From: Tolypeutes matacus
Lineage: Eukaryota; Chordata; Mammalia; Cingulata; Chlamyphoridae
DNA: 64,000 nt
Direction of reading: 5' to 3'
NCBI GenBank assembly: GCA_026826555.1
Contig: JAKSZT010053764.1
Location: forward strand, 19,727,280 to 19,791,279
The notes beneath the pieces are model-generated. The model searched no databases. It worked only from the letters and a program-made list of their open reading frames with translations, and had not been told where the DNA came from. Below are positions 1 to 10,306 of the stretch, piece after piece (positions within the stretch are counted from its first letter, which is position 1; every line of letters begins with the position of its first letter). The position numbers and the translations under genes were made by a program.

Positions 1-189
1 AACTCAGAAGAATTAGCAGAGCAACAGTGTTAACTTACATCTAGAATTTTATCACACAGTTCTGGAGTTGTGGAAGTAATAGATTGAGAGACCTAGAAGT
101 TGAGTTTCTTATCAAGGAAATGCTTGAGACCAGCTTGTCTATTTGTTGCTCCTGAAATGGTAAGTTTTGTAGCATGTGGTAGATAGTGT

Positions 190-355
190 AGCAAACCTAG
201 AATCAGCAGGCCACTTTGAATCCTGGCTGCCATTTGCTAGCTGAATGATTCCAGACGAGTCATTTAACCTTTATATAATGGGGAGATCAATGGCTATCGA
301 AAAAAATATTGCGAGGATTTGGTAAAATAACCTAAGTGAAAGCACTTGATATTCC
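190..355 (+). repeat. MIR-like SINE relic
   Basis: The segment follows the MIR core order: an 'aatcctggctgcc' type block, then a 'catttaacct' block, then an A/T-rich tail with a 'gaaagcacttgat' end. It is heavily diverged, so it is an ancient, inactive mammalian-wide SINE. No target duplication is visible. The assignment rests on resemblance only. Confidence 0.5.
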
Positions 356-2409
356 ATTAAAACAATTTTTATGTATAAGGTATTCTTACAGATAAAAAAA
401 AAATATGGCATAGAAGGTAAAAAGATTCTAGTCATTTGCATTTCCTGATGTTTGGATTTCAGAGAATTGACAGTTTACTAAAGGCGCCTCAGGTATTCCT
501 TTAAGGTGTTCAGATTTCATCGAAGGCATTGGGCTCTGTCTCTGCCAGCCCCTCCAGCTCTGCCATTCTATAATTCTAAATGTCAGTCTGAACGAGGCTA
601 TGAGAGCACTATTAATTCTCTCATGGCAGATAGATAGGGGCCAAAAGCCCAGGAAATAAGCTAGAGTTGATCAATAATGAAGGATGGCATGGGCCAGTGT
701 AAAGACTTCTGAACAGGAGTGTTTTATTCATGAATTCTTTATTCATTTATTCATTTACACATATAATCACTGAATGAATACAGTATAGGCCAGGGCTGTA
801 CTGGGCCCTGGGTAGGATGGAGTAAGAGTGATTGGGGGTGGGTGGGTAGGGAGAGTTATGGAAATGAATAAGACAAGGTTCACAGACTCCTCAAAGACTT
901 TACAGTCCAGTGGGGGAAGACAGATAGGCAACCCCCAATGGCCCAAATGCCAGCAGGACTCACTCTCCTGTGATGTCACATTCCATTTACACCCACATCT
1001 CATTGATTCCAAGGACCCACCAAATCACACAAACACTCAACCCCTGGCTAAATCCCCCAACATTGCTGGGGGTGTCCAGGGATTATCTCACATGTGCTCC
1101 CCAACATTCCATGCCTGCTGGCAGCTGCCACTCGCCTGCTGGGACTCCAGCAAGCAGGCACTGCATCCACTGGCATCAGAGGGACCAGGCAGGGCCCCTC
1201 TGTATTTCATAGATGGGATGAAATTTGGAACCAACCTTAATCCCCTGGCTTGTGGACATCTAGACCTTCCCCACAATTTTTGATAGTTTCTCTGGTCTCA
1301 TTCCTCCTTACCTGCTTTGTTACCACTCACTCACCTTCAACACTCCCCTCTACATTCTTGCTGCAGAAGTCAGCTACTTCTACAGTCTCCAAAGAAGTCC
1401 CTGCACATCAAGCACTCCTTCCTTCCTTCATTTCGCAGCTTTAACAGACAACGTGTATTAGGGGGAAGGGGCAGAGTGGGGATTCAAAGAGAAAGCACAT
1501 TGCAGACAGGATGACCTTCTGCCATTTGCAGGCTCCAATCCCCCTTTTTCCTCTTCTCCTCCCCTCTCTTCCCTCCCTGTCTAAGCCACCAAAGGAATGT
1601 TTTTCCCTTGTCTGCCACGGGGCAGGTCCACGTACACCTAGGTGTGTTGGAGACTTGGCTCCTGCTGCTAGAACTTATCAAAGTATTTTCCAATAACCAT
1701 TTGTGGGATCCACAGAAAAAGCTGAGTCTCACATGCAGAATCTTTCAGGATAAAACACAGTAAATCCAGTCCTAAATTTTTCTCCACGTCACTACCTAAG
1801 GCACTGACATACATTCTTTCTGACTTCCAGTGTCACTTTGGTAAAACACACAACAGCTCCCAAGTCAGCAATGTGTTGTCAAGGCTTGGGGGGTGGGGTT
1901 GGCCTGAGCACCACCTGCTCCCAGGGAAAGACAAATCAGATACAGCAGGACTCCACTGTATGCCCAGAGCAGGTGTTTCTTTCTTTTTTTAGTATTCTGA
2001 GTGTTTCAAAGTATCAGTCATGCACCAGATGTCCCTAAAGGAGGCTTTATTTGAAATAATCTGACTTAAAATACTGAGGCCCAGATTGTTGCTATGAGCT
2101 CGGGAGTGGGGGCGGGGGGCTCGGGGGAAGGCGACATATACACAAGCTGAGGCAGATTTACCCTGAAGCTAATAAAGCTCAAGCTTCAGGGCCTGTCCAT
2201 GGCCCTGGTCCTTAATGTTGTATTTGTAATTTTATATTCATTTCCTTAAAGAGGATCCCACAAATTGTTAAGCTTCTGGTCCCAACAACTGCCCCAGTAC
2301 ACCAGAGTCTTTGGCACACCTATTGCCACCAGCCTGAATGCAGGCATGTACACTCACAAGCTCTCACTGAACCAGCCCTTGCAAAATTAGAAAATAGGAA
2401 AGCCTGCCT
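356..2409. other. intergenic, mostly unassigned
   Basis: No supported gene lies here. A short reversed MIR-like block sits near 536-585. Positions 745-960 resemble an ancient mammalian repeat of the 'stalled L2/L3-era' kind: a T-rich ATTCA run followed by a purine-rich body. The longest open frame (828-1283, plus) reads across this repeat, has no recognisable domain and is taken as chance. A G-rich patch occurs at 2106-2130. Confidence 0.5.
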
Positions 2410-3210
2410 GACTCCCTGACCTCCTGCCCTATCACTCACTAGGCTCCAGCCACACTCACCTTTCTATTCTTCAGACACACTAAGTGCATTCCAGCCACTC
2501 TTCCTAGAAGCCCTTTCCTCAGACTTCTTGTGGCTGGTTCTTGAGATTTGGGTCTCAGCTCAAATATCATCTCCCCAAAGAGGCCTTTCATGACCACTTT
2601 TCAAATGTTTTCCCTGCCTCTAGACACTCCCGTTTACATACCCTGGTTTATTTTTTTCAGAGCTCTTGTCACTATCTGTAATTATCTTTTTGTTTGTTTG
2701 TTTACCTGTTTACCATTGGTCCCCCTATTGGAATGTAAGCTTCAGCCAGTGCATTATCTGTCTTATTCAACCTTGGAAAGTGCCTAGAATGGTACCTGAC
2801 ACATAGTAGGTATGGTGGTTTGAAGCTGTGTACATGTTCTTCAGGTTAATCCATTCCTGTGGGTGTGAACTCATTGTAAGTAGGCCTTCTGATGAGGCTA
2901 CTTCAGTTAAGGTGTGGCCCACCTCATTCAGGATGAGTCTCAACCCTGTTACTAGAATAATAATATAAATGGAGTGACTACACACAGAGAGAAAGCCACA
3001 GATGGAGCAGCTGGAAGGTGAAATTAATGAAACCCAGAAGAGAAAGGAGAGTCTTGGGAAGATGATGCCTTGATGATGCCTTGATTTGGACATTTTCCCA
3101 GCCTCAAAACTGTAAGCCAAATAAATTCCCATTTCATGGTATTTGCTGGAGCAGCCTAAGAAACTAAAACTGCAGGCTCCCAAGAAATATGTGTTGAACA
3201 AATGAATGAC
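2410..3210 (+). repeat. L2 LINE 3' end, split by an LTR
   Basis: Positions 2410-2811 follow the mammalian L2 3' region in order: a 'ctccagccacactcacc' block, the 'gggtctcagctcaaatatca' block, 'aggcctttcatgaccac', 'ggaatgtaagctt' and 'cacatagtagg'. The expected terminal block ('aagaaatatgtgttgaacaaatgaatga') resumes only at about 3180. A MaLR-type LTR therefore split the element. It is non-autonomous and long dead. Confidence 0.75.
2812..3175 (+). mobile_element. MaLR-type solo LTR
   Basis: The segment starts with a 'tggtttgaagctgtgtac' block and has the MLT1/MST-like order: 'cattcctgtgggtgtgaac', 'cttcagttaaggtgtggccc', 'gagaaagccac', 'cagcctcaaaactgtaagcc', and 'aataaattcccat' near the 3' end as a polyadenylation signal. 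It ends with 'gaaactaaaac'. It sits inside an L2 element. No internal retroviral sequence is attached, so it is a solo LTR. The exact ends are uncertain by a few bases. Confidence 0.7.
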
Positions 3211-3772
3211 CAGAATGTTTATGCTTTATTAAGGGGATTCTGAAAGCTAAAAAGGAATAACCTTTAATAGGGAAAGCTTAGAATTGCACACATAGCCTGG
3301 TGGGTGCATTGAAGAGAATAAACAGAGGGTCAAGTCAGAGTCTCCTGCAAGTCTTGGGGATGTATATTTAAACCATGGCCTGGAAACTACCCAGAGCTGA
3401 GATGAAATTAATGCACACCATACCTCAGGACTCTCTGGAGAAAAGTAAACTCACATTAGGGTTCAGGCTGAGCCAGTGATCCTTTTTATTTATCACTATG
3501 ATATATTTTAATAGTCTCTGACACTGAAGTAATAACCAGAGGCAAGACCATCACCTTAAAACCTCCTTCTAGGAGGCAACAAGCATCTCTAATTTCACAC
3601 ATGGCCTTGATATTATTCAGTGATTTTTCTTTCAAAAATCTCTTTCTGCTGCTGTTCCTGCCCATGCCAACCTTACTATGGTCACTCTGAACAAACTTAG
3701 AACATAGAACATACTTATGTGCTCCCGTGTCCACTCCTTTCTTACTCTTCTCCCTACATTGGGAATGCCCTC
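3211..3772. other. intergenic, nothing recognised
   Basis: This is unique-looking A/T-rich sequence between the L2 and the next LTR. The minus-strand frame 3486-3851 runs across the LTR boundary and shows no domain, so it is not annotated as a gene. Confidence 0.5.
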
Positions 3773-4364
3773 TGTGGCAGTTTGTGATTATTTTTGAACC
3801 CCCCAAAAAGATAAGAATTATGTTTGTAAACTGGTCTGTTCCTCTGGGCATGGTACCCTTTGATTGTATTAGATTCAGCTGAGATTTTTTTATTAAATTA
3901 TGTTAAGATTAGGGCTTTGATTTGACCATGTCAGTAGGGTATAACTCAGGTTAAGTCCCCACCTCAGTGGTGGGCTGATATATAAACGGACACTCACTAA
4001 AGAAGACACACAGAAGAAGACACGGGAAGAGAGAGAACTCCATAGACACGCAGAGGAGAGAACTTTGATCCTGCGGCCCTGGGAAGATTGATGAGCCATT
4101 TGCCAGATAGCCCATAGCTACGATTGGGAAGAAGCTGGGGCCACGGAGCCTCAAGAGGAAGAGGAAGCCCTGAGAGAAGAGCCCTATGCCAGCCTGTAGC
4201 TGAGAGAGAGAGGAAGGCCGAACGCTCACAGAGATCAGCAACCATCTTTGGTGAGAAAGCAACCTTGAGTTGGACTCTTTAGCTTTTACCTCAAATAAAT
4301 ACCCTTTATAAAAGCAACAGATTTCTGGTATTTTGCATCAGCACCCCTTTGGCTGACTAATATA
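3773..4364 (+). mobile_element. solo LTR, lineage family copy A, with 5-bp TSD
   Basis: This 592-bp LTR begins TGTGGCAG and ends CTAATATA (the expected terminal CA is changed to TA). It is bounded by CCCTC at 3768-3772 and again at 4365-4369, a 5-bp target duplication as made by ERVL/MaLR integrases. It carries 'aaactggtctgtt', 'gggcatg', a purine-rich middle, an AATAAA at about 4295 and the 3' motif 'cccctttggctgactaa'. Copies B (17,496) and C (51,488, minus) share these blocks. No internal region is present. Confidence 0.85.
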
Positions 4365-4409
4365 CCCTCCCCATGCCTCTCACTACCTCCATCCTCTTGT
4401 ACTTCCTTT

Positions 4410-4870
4410 CTAGTTATTGTTGTATAATAGACCACCTCAAACTTTAGCAGCTTAAAACAACAACCATTTTATCTCTTGATTTTGTGGATCAGGGATTTGG
4501 GCAGGGCTCAGCTTGGTGGTTTTTCTGATCCTCATGATGGGAGCTGAAGTCACTTGCTGGAATTCATCTGGTGAATGGGCAAGTCTGGTCCAAGTCGGTT
4601 TCACTCACATATTCAGCACATTGGTGGGAATGGTGGAAAGCTGGGCTTAGTTGGGGCTGTCAACTGGACACCTATGCTTCGTAGGCCGGACTGATGTGTT
4701 CTGAGAACAGATATTCAGACTTCTATGGTAGCAAGTCAGAACTCACAGAGAGTGTGTCCCAACACACAAGAAATGGAAGCTTCTTGGGAGGTAGGTCCCT
4801 CTCTGTAAAATAAATTTTGCATTGATTAGATGGTCAACTAGGTCACCTCCAGCCCTAAGATTCTCATACT
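4410..4870. repeat. ancient dispersed repeat, family unassigned, plus MIR tail
   Basis: Positions 4410-4800 contain the widely repeated 'tagcagcttaaaacaacaaccattt' type block followed by 'gatcagggatttgggcagggctcagc'. It resembles an old LTR or DNA-transposon relic read from its 3' side. I cannot name the family. Positions 4805-4870 resemble a MIR fragment ('ggtcacctccagccctaagattct'). Confidence 0.45.
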
Positions 4871-6390
4871 TTAACTCTGTCTCACAGTGTGTATACTTAG
4901 CAATTAATCCTTTCTTTACATGGAAAGCAGGGGACTTCTAGAAATCTCAGGCAAATCACAATAGAAAATTTTAAGAGCTTCTCCTCTAAAGGGATATGAA
5001 CCAACTTGGCAGAGTAGAGTTGGAAATGTATACAGACTTCACTATGCTGGCAAAAAAAAAAGTTTATATTCTTTAACTAATCTAATCTTCCTTTTTAGCA
5101 GCCTGCTTCTCAATCCTGCTAGATAGTAGGGATATGGGGCGGGGGGGTGGGTGCGGACAGAATATAAATTGCCAATTAATAAACAGTGGCTCCTTATTAA
5201 AATGATACTTTGGGGCAAATATTCACTTAATAAAAATTTAAAGCCCTTAACCAGAGCATTTTTTCCCCTGTTCTTCCTATTTTTCAAAATGGCTTCTGAG
5301 TTGAGGAACAGCCTGAGTGTATTTCTAGTGTTGGAGGAGTGGGGATGCAGAAGGGGAGCCAAGACAGTGAGAGGCAGCTGGCCCAAGTACTGGGCCTCTT
5401 TGTGGACCTCTGCCTCAGGCTGTGCTGATCTAATCTTAGGATTGGCATCTGCTAGGGATGATCCCATCTGGCCTTATGGAATGAAATAACATCTCCTGTG
5501 GTCCTTTGGTCTTTGAATTTCCTGCCCTTGACAGCTGCCTATTCCTGTCCCTAGGCAGCTGCTGGCCCAGCCTGCCTCCTATTACCTCTGTGGCTTCTTA
5601 CTAGGGCATGCAGCAAGTTTTAGACCCTTTGCTCAGCAGACCAAAGTTTAACAGAGCAGTGAGAGCTTCCTCAGGTTCATCTGTCTAGCCACTCCTCTCT
5701 ACTAATGCTGTATTACTCCTTCTATCAGATTTCTCCTAAAGAACTGAAGCCTTCACCAGGCCATGCCTGGAGACATGGCCACAACCCTGCACAAACAGGA
5801 GGTACCATGCAGAAAGAATGCATGCAACCGGTACCCCCTGGAGTTACAGAACAGATATTCTACCCAGGGAAGCAGGCCACTAACCTCAGTATTGTTGGAT
5901 TCACTCAAGATTCCCCCCAAAATGGGAAAACATGAACTCATGTTGACATCCTAGTTTTTCCTGGTCCCTCCCTTCTTATTTCCATAGTACTCCAATTTCC
6001 AAACTTACCCCAATTCTCCCTGCCCTGCCCTGCCCATGTAACCAGGACTTTCCTCACATTATATGCTGAGTTTTCTCTACCTGACCTTTATAGAAACTCT
6101 ATCAGCCAGTCCACTAGCCTGGCTCTTGCTAGGTTAATGAGAGTGCAAGGACTTTAGAAATTCATTTCCGTTCACCAAAGCCTGGCTTTGAAGACCATTA
6201 TCTTTCTAGTGACTCAAATATCCTATTTGTTAGTCAAAGATGAGAAATAACTTCATTATTATAGTCAGTCTCCTCCCTTTACCTGAAGCTCTTAAAGCCA
6301 TTGCTTCAATGGGTGGGAAGCCCCAGGGCAACAATCATTCCAGGAGACGGAAATACTTCAGAAAATATGTTTTAAAATATTTTCTCCCAT
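4871..6390. other. intergenic, nothing recognised
   Basis: No gene or repeat family is supported over this 1.5-kb stretch. It has a short A run and a G-rich patch (5130-5155). The overlapping frames at 5042-5489 on both strands lack domains, splice context and biased codon use that I can see, so they are left out. Confidence 0.5.
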
Positions 6391-6394
6391 ACAC

Positions 6395-6795
6395 ATTGTT
6401 TCAGTCTCCCGGCTGCTATAAACAAATATCATTTAATGGGTTGGCTTAAAAACAGGAATTTATTCACATTTTCCTCCCAGGGTCAATATCTTTTTGGGTT
6501 CCTTGGCTCTTCCATCACATGGCAATGCCTGTAGTGGCATCTTCTCTCTTCTCTTCCAGCTTCTGTTGACTTCCAGCACCTGGCTGTACTCTGTGGCTTC
6601 CTCTTTCTGTGTTTGAATTTCATTCTTCTTAAAAAGGACTTCAGTAATCAAGGTTAAAGCCCAAACTGAATCAGTTGGGCCACTCCTTAACTGAAGTAAC
6701 ATCTTCAAGAGATTCTATATACAATAGATTCACACCTACCAGAAAGAGGACCAAGAACATGTCTAAACTAGGGTACATATTTAGTCCACCACATC
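6395..6795 (-). mobile_element. MaLR-type LTR, minus strand
   Basis: Read on the plus strand it starts with the reversed LTR 3' end ('gctgctataaacaaatatca', 'ggcttaaaaacaggaatttatt'). It continues through 'tccatcacatggcaatg', 'aaggacttcagtaatcaagg', 'ccactccttaactgaagtaacatcttc', 'ttcacacctacc' and 'agggtacatatttagtccacca'. The same block order is seen at 12,755-15,764 and 19,480-19,895. It is diverged, and a clean target duplication was not found. Confidence 0.7.
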
Positions 6796-6982
6796 CATAG
6801 ATGTTGCAGACACAATATTCACATTTTTACAAATAGTGGCATTACAGGGTTCTCAGGGGTTGAGAAATAGTGTGAGAGCTTCTCTTTCTTATGCTTATCC
6901 TGGCTTTACTTCCTATTTCCTCTTTCAGGGGTCCATTTTCCCAACACTTGTGTCTTAACATTCGTATAAAGAAAGGGTATAG

Positions 6983-7022
6983 TCTCATCACAGAAATGGT
7001 TATCTCATCACAGAAATGGTTA
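6983..7022. repeat. perfect 20-bp tandem duplication
   Basis: The 20-base unit beginning TCTCATCACAG occurs at 6983-7002 and again at 7003-7022 without mismatch, followed by a third partial start (TCTC). Identity between the units suggests a recent slippage duplication. It has no coding context. Confidence 0.9.
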
Positions 7023-7114
7023 TCTCTGTTATGACCTTGTTGCATGCATTTGAATGAGCTTCATTGTGGATTTCTAGGTAAAACAACTGAAATACTAGAT
7101 CTCACATTTTCACT

Positions 7115-7245
7115 ATTTCAAGACAGCTTAGTACAGTGGAAAATATCCTACATTCTGGTCCTAGCTGTGTCACTAAGCAGCTCTTTGATTTATAGGGGTC
7201 ACTTTGCCCTTCATCTGTGAGATGAGGAAGTCGATGATCTCAGCA
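7115..7245 (+). repeat. MIR SINE relic
   Basis: It shows the MIR body order: 'gtacagtggaaaa', 'ctggtcctagctgtgtcactaa', then 'tgcccttcatctgtgagatgagg' and 'tcagcaggtcctccagcc'. It is diverged and truncated at the 3' end. Confidence 0.6.
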
Positions 7246-7329
7246 GGTCCTCCAGCCATTGACTTACATGAACTGGATGCTACCGAACTGGGCTAACGCC
7301 TACTTTTTCTTTCAGACTCAACTTCCTGG

Positions 7330-7580
7330 TCACTGTCTAGAAATCCCTTTTCTCTACCTTATCATCCTTGACTCTCCAGATTTTTGTTTGCTGACTCTCT
7401 TCTTTGATCCCGTAATTCCCTGCAGGTACTTTATTGTACCCTTACCACATGGTCTATTAATGATCTGTTTAGGAATGAGAAACACAGAGGGACTGATTTT
7501 ATTTATCTCTATATTTCCAGAATCTGGCGCAGTCTTTTGTTATGATAAGGGTCTCAATAAATATGCAATAAATTATTTTA
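7330..7580 (+). repeat. L2 LINE 3' end relic
   Basis: The block order is L2-like: a 'tgactctc' region, a short tract around 'taccacatggtctatta', and the terminal 'gtctcaataaatatgcaataaatt'. It is strongly diverged. The frame 7259-7618 crosses it and is not a gene. Confidence 0.5.
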
Positions 7581-7584
7581 CAAA

Positions 7585-8215
7585 GATCTATGGCAGTCAT
7601 TTCTGCTTGGACCTTTGATCTCCAGGAGGGTGCTGAGATCCCACTGAGGCCCAGGGTAAGCATCCCAGCATGTCTTGCAACAAGTGAGAATTTAAGACTT
7701 CTTTGCAAAGATTCACCCTTTGGGTAGGGAGCCATTCTTGGCAACTAGATATTAAAGAATATTAGTGGTGGTTTTCTTTTTTTTTTAATTTTATTTAATA
7801 GTTCTTATGGAAAAAAAATGAGTTGGCTCATAGTTTGATAAAGCATAATGATAGGCTTTAATCTTTAATACTCAAGGGTAAAGAGGAAAATCTGCATGTA
7901 CCTTTCTGGAAATTCAACTTGGCAACTGTCAAGCTTTCTTTACCTTGGTTTATTGGCAAGTACTCAACTTTCTCATCCAGTATAATTAAAAACTGGGCCA
8001 CTTCCCCAAGTCTCACAATCTTTGAAAACCCAACTAACACTTTTATTTTTTGTTTGTTATCATCTGTATATATAGATACCCTCAACTCTTGTGTCCTTAG
8101 TTGTTCTGATAAAACTAGAGTTCCCTGGAACATCAGAGACTTACTGAGAGCTGAGAATCCTCACAAAGTTATTTGATGTTCCAAAAGTCTCAGAAATTTC
8201 CTATTCCTTTTCATC
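7585..8215. other. intergenic, nothing recognised
   Basis: A/T-rich single-copy-looking sequence with a T-run at 7779-7797. Overlapping open frames at 7858-8176 on both strands show no domain. It ends at the target duplication of the next SINE. Confidence 0.4.
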
Positions 8216-8232
8216 AAACTATGTTTATTTTA

Positions 8233-8334
8233 TTTTATTTATTTTTTTTTTTTACTGGGAGGTACCGGGGATCGAACCCCGGTCTCTCCATATGATAGAC
8301 GGACACCCAATCTCTTGAGCCACATCCATTTCCC
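8233..8334 (-). mobile_element. DAS-type tRNA-derived SINE with 17-bp TSD
   Basis: The minus-strand SINE has a reversed A tail (T-run near 8241-8253) and a tRNA-like head. Box B reads as 'gatcgaaccccgg' on the plus strand, and box A lies in the reversed 'ttgagccacatcc'. The flanking AAACTATGTTTATTTTA at 8216-8232 and 8335-8351 is a perfect 17-bp target duplication, which implies L1-driven insertion. DAS SINEs are the dominant xenarthran (armadillo) SINEs, so this supports the organism call. Confidence 0.9.
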
Positions 8335-9217
8335 AAACTATGTTTATTTTAAAGGCACTAGGGCTTAGTTCAAAGGGTGGCTATATTTAGTCCTTGTTTA
8401 GGAATCCCTAACTGCTTGTTAAATACCTAAATTCATTAACTTACCAGAGATCTGTCAATCTTCTTTTTTTATTTCCATTTCACAGTCAACTTTTATTTGA
8501 CTATATATATGCATAGCTTCAGTTAAAAATATGTGATCAAATTTAAACACATTATTGACAATAATCCAATTTAACATATCATTAAGCAAAAAATAAACTG
8601 CCAATTCAAATGTGATATTCTATATATTGTAAAATGCACTCCAATTTCAGATGTTAAATGTGAAAATGAGTATCTCAGAATGACATACAGTGACTAAAAA
8701 AATGCCTATATTTTTCTCATTTTAAAAAATGACATGAACGAGTATTGTCAATTTCACAGAAATCAATAGCACTCAGTTTCAGATGAGTTGGGCATCTAAT
8801 GTCCTTACTGTGACACACAGACACACACACTCTCCCCTTAGCCCTTCCATGCTTAACTTCCTGTGCAGTTGTCTGCCCTGTGTAATGGAAACAGCCCTCC
8901 CGTTTTCACTCGTCCTGCTTTCTCAACACGTGCTCTCTGCAGGGGCAGTGTACACTGAACAAAGCCTTCGGTGAGGACTTTTGACCTCACCTCACATTTA
9001 CTAGCTTGCCTTTAGCTGCAGGTAACAAAACTCAAATCAAGATGGGTTAAACAGTAAATTTTTAAAACGTAGCATTTCACATGGTGAGAAATCTGTTTTG
9101 AGCATCTCCTCTTGAAGGCTGGTTAGGGTGACTCAGTTGTTCAACCCAGCTTCTTTGCAAAGTTCTTCTCTGTCATCCTCAGCAGGGCAGCCAGCTCCTC
9201 CTGAGGTCGTAGGGCAG

Positions 9218-9287
9218 TTTTTTTTTTTAGATTTTTTTATTTATTCATTTATCCCCCCCCTGCCGCTTGTGCTCGCTGGGTCAGCCA
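9218..9287 (-). mobile_element. 5'-truncated SINE fragment inside the ZC3H8 retrocopy
   Basis: A T-run is followed by 'atttattcatttatcccccc' and 'gcttgtgctcgctgggtcag'. The same blocks occur in the fuller SINE at 41,405-41,606. TAGGGCAG at 9210-9217 and 9288-9295 is an 8-bp target duplication. It lies in the pseudogene's 3' UTR, so it inserted after the retrocopy or was already in the parental mRNA. Confidence 0.8.
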
Positions 9288-10204
9288 TAGGGCAGCTTTT
9301 GATGTGTTTTTATTTACATGAGGATTTCTTTTCAGTATCCAAAACCCTAGCCAGCAGCTCTTGTGTCTCAGCAGTGAGTGGAGCATGAGAAAACTTGCAG
9401 TATTCTCCCTGATAACATTTCGTTCCTGTATGGTAAAACTTGCACGGATACTCACTATGCAAACATAGACAGTTTTCACCTCTGGTACAATATCCCTGCA
9501 CATAAAATTTACATATTTCCTTTTTCTTCTCTATCTCTGCATCATGATCAAATTTACACTTGTCACCCTTAATACATTTCCTTTCAAGAAAATATTTACA
9601 AACTTGTTTTCCTTTGCATTCTACTGTATGTTGGTTGATGAATCCCTGGCTCATTTTCACACACTGCTGCTTCTCTTTAGGTTTATCACCTTCATCCTAT
9701 AAGCCATTTTTCCTCAGGAAAGCATTTGATCCTTTGTTTCCAGTGCCAGCTTGTTTTCACTTCATTTTCTTCTGTTTACCATTCTTGCGACCAGCTTTAA
9801 GATTTTTTTTGTTGTTGTTTAAAGCTTGCTGGGTATTGTTCATCCCCTCTTTCTTCACTGGTCCTTCAGGAAATGGTAAGGACCGAGTAGTATTTGCCAT
9901 TTCTTTAGCTTTTATATACTGTTGAAGCTCTTCAGCAAAATTATCTTCTGATTGTTGACTGCAGATATTATCACTATCTACATCATAGTCCTTACTTCTT
10001 GACTTTCTATGCAGCAAACTCTTCTGTGATGTTGCAGAGTTCCCCAAGTACCTAAATTTTTTGGGAATTTGCTCACACTCCACATTTACTTCCCATATGT
10101 TGTTCTCTTCTTGTGTTTCTTCAACTTCTGTATCATCTACTCTATCATCGATTCAGACGTTGGTCTCCTCGCACCAGCCGCAGAACAACTGCCGAGCGTG
10201 AGGA

Positions 10205-10260
10205 GGAGGGCACCGCGCTGCCCCGCGCACGCGCACGCACACGCACACGCGCACGCTTCC
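10205..10260. repeat. CpG-rich (CACGCG)n tract in the retrocopy 5' leader
   Basis: Alternating purine-pyrimidine hexamers of the CGCACG/CACACG type run through 10220-10252 within a GC-rich block (10155-10295). This is the copied 5' leader of the parental mRNA. CpG is retained far above the surrounding level. The tract could adopt Z-DNA; that is inference. Confidence 0.75.
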
Positions 10261-10306
10261 GCCACGCCCACCCCTCCACACCCCGCGTGCGCCACCTGTC
10301 AATCTT

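Larger units (their letters stand above)
8463..10295 (-). pseudogene. ZC3H8: processed pseudogene of ZC3H8 (CCCH zinc-finger)
   Basis: This is an intron-less retrocopy. The functional parent protein is a nuclear CCCH zinc-finger protein. Coding similarity runs 10152 to 9310. It includes the '[10 protein letters not shown]' and '[10 protein letters not shown]' blocks and three complete fingers: C-X7-C-X5-C-X3-H at 9600-9544 and 9513-9457, and C-X8-C-X5-C-X3-H at 9444-9385. The C-terminus ends just before the stop at 9310. In-frame stops are TGA 9759-9757 and TAG 9699-9697. A further TGA (10155-10153) lies where the expected N-terminus is missing and GC-rich 5' leader follows. No frameshift occurs over 10152-9310. 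A 3' UTR of about 840 bp follows, with AATAAA at 8497-8492 and a short A tract at 8470-8464. CTGTCAATCTT flanks it at 8452-8462 and 10296-10306, an 11-bp target duplication. Parentage is by recognition; ZC3H6 is the alternative but its fingers fit less well. Confidence 0.88.

Noticed and set aside
5042..5489. Overlapping 141- and 112-codon frames on opposite strands
   Set aside because: Both cannot be coding, neither has a recognised domain, and no exon signals are visible.
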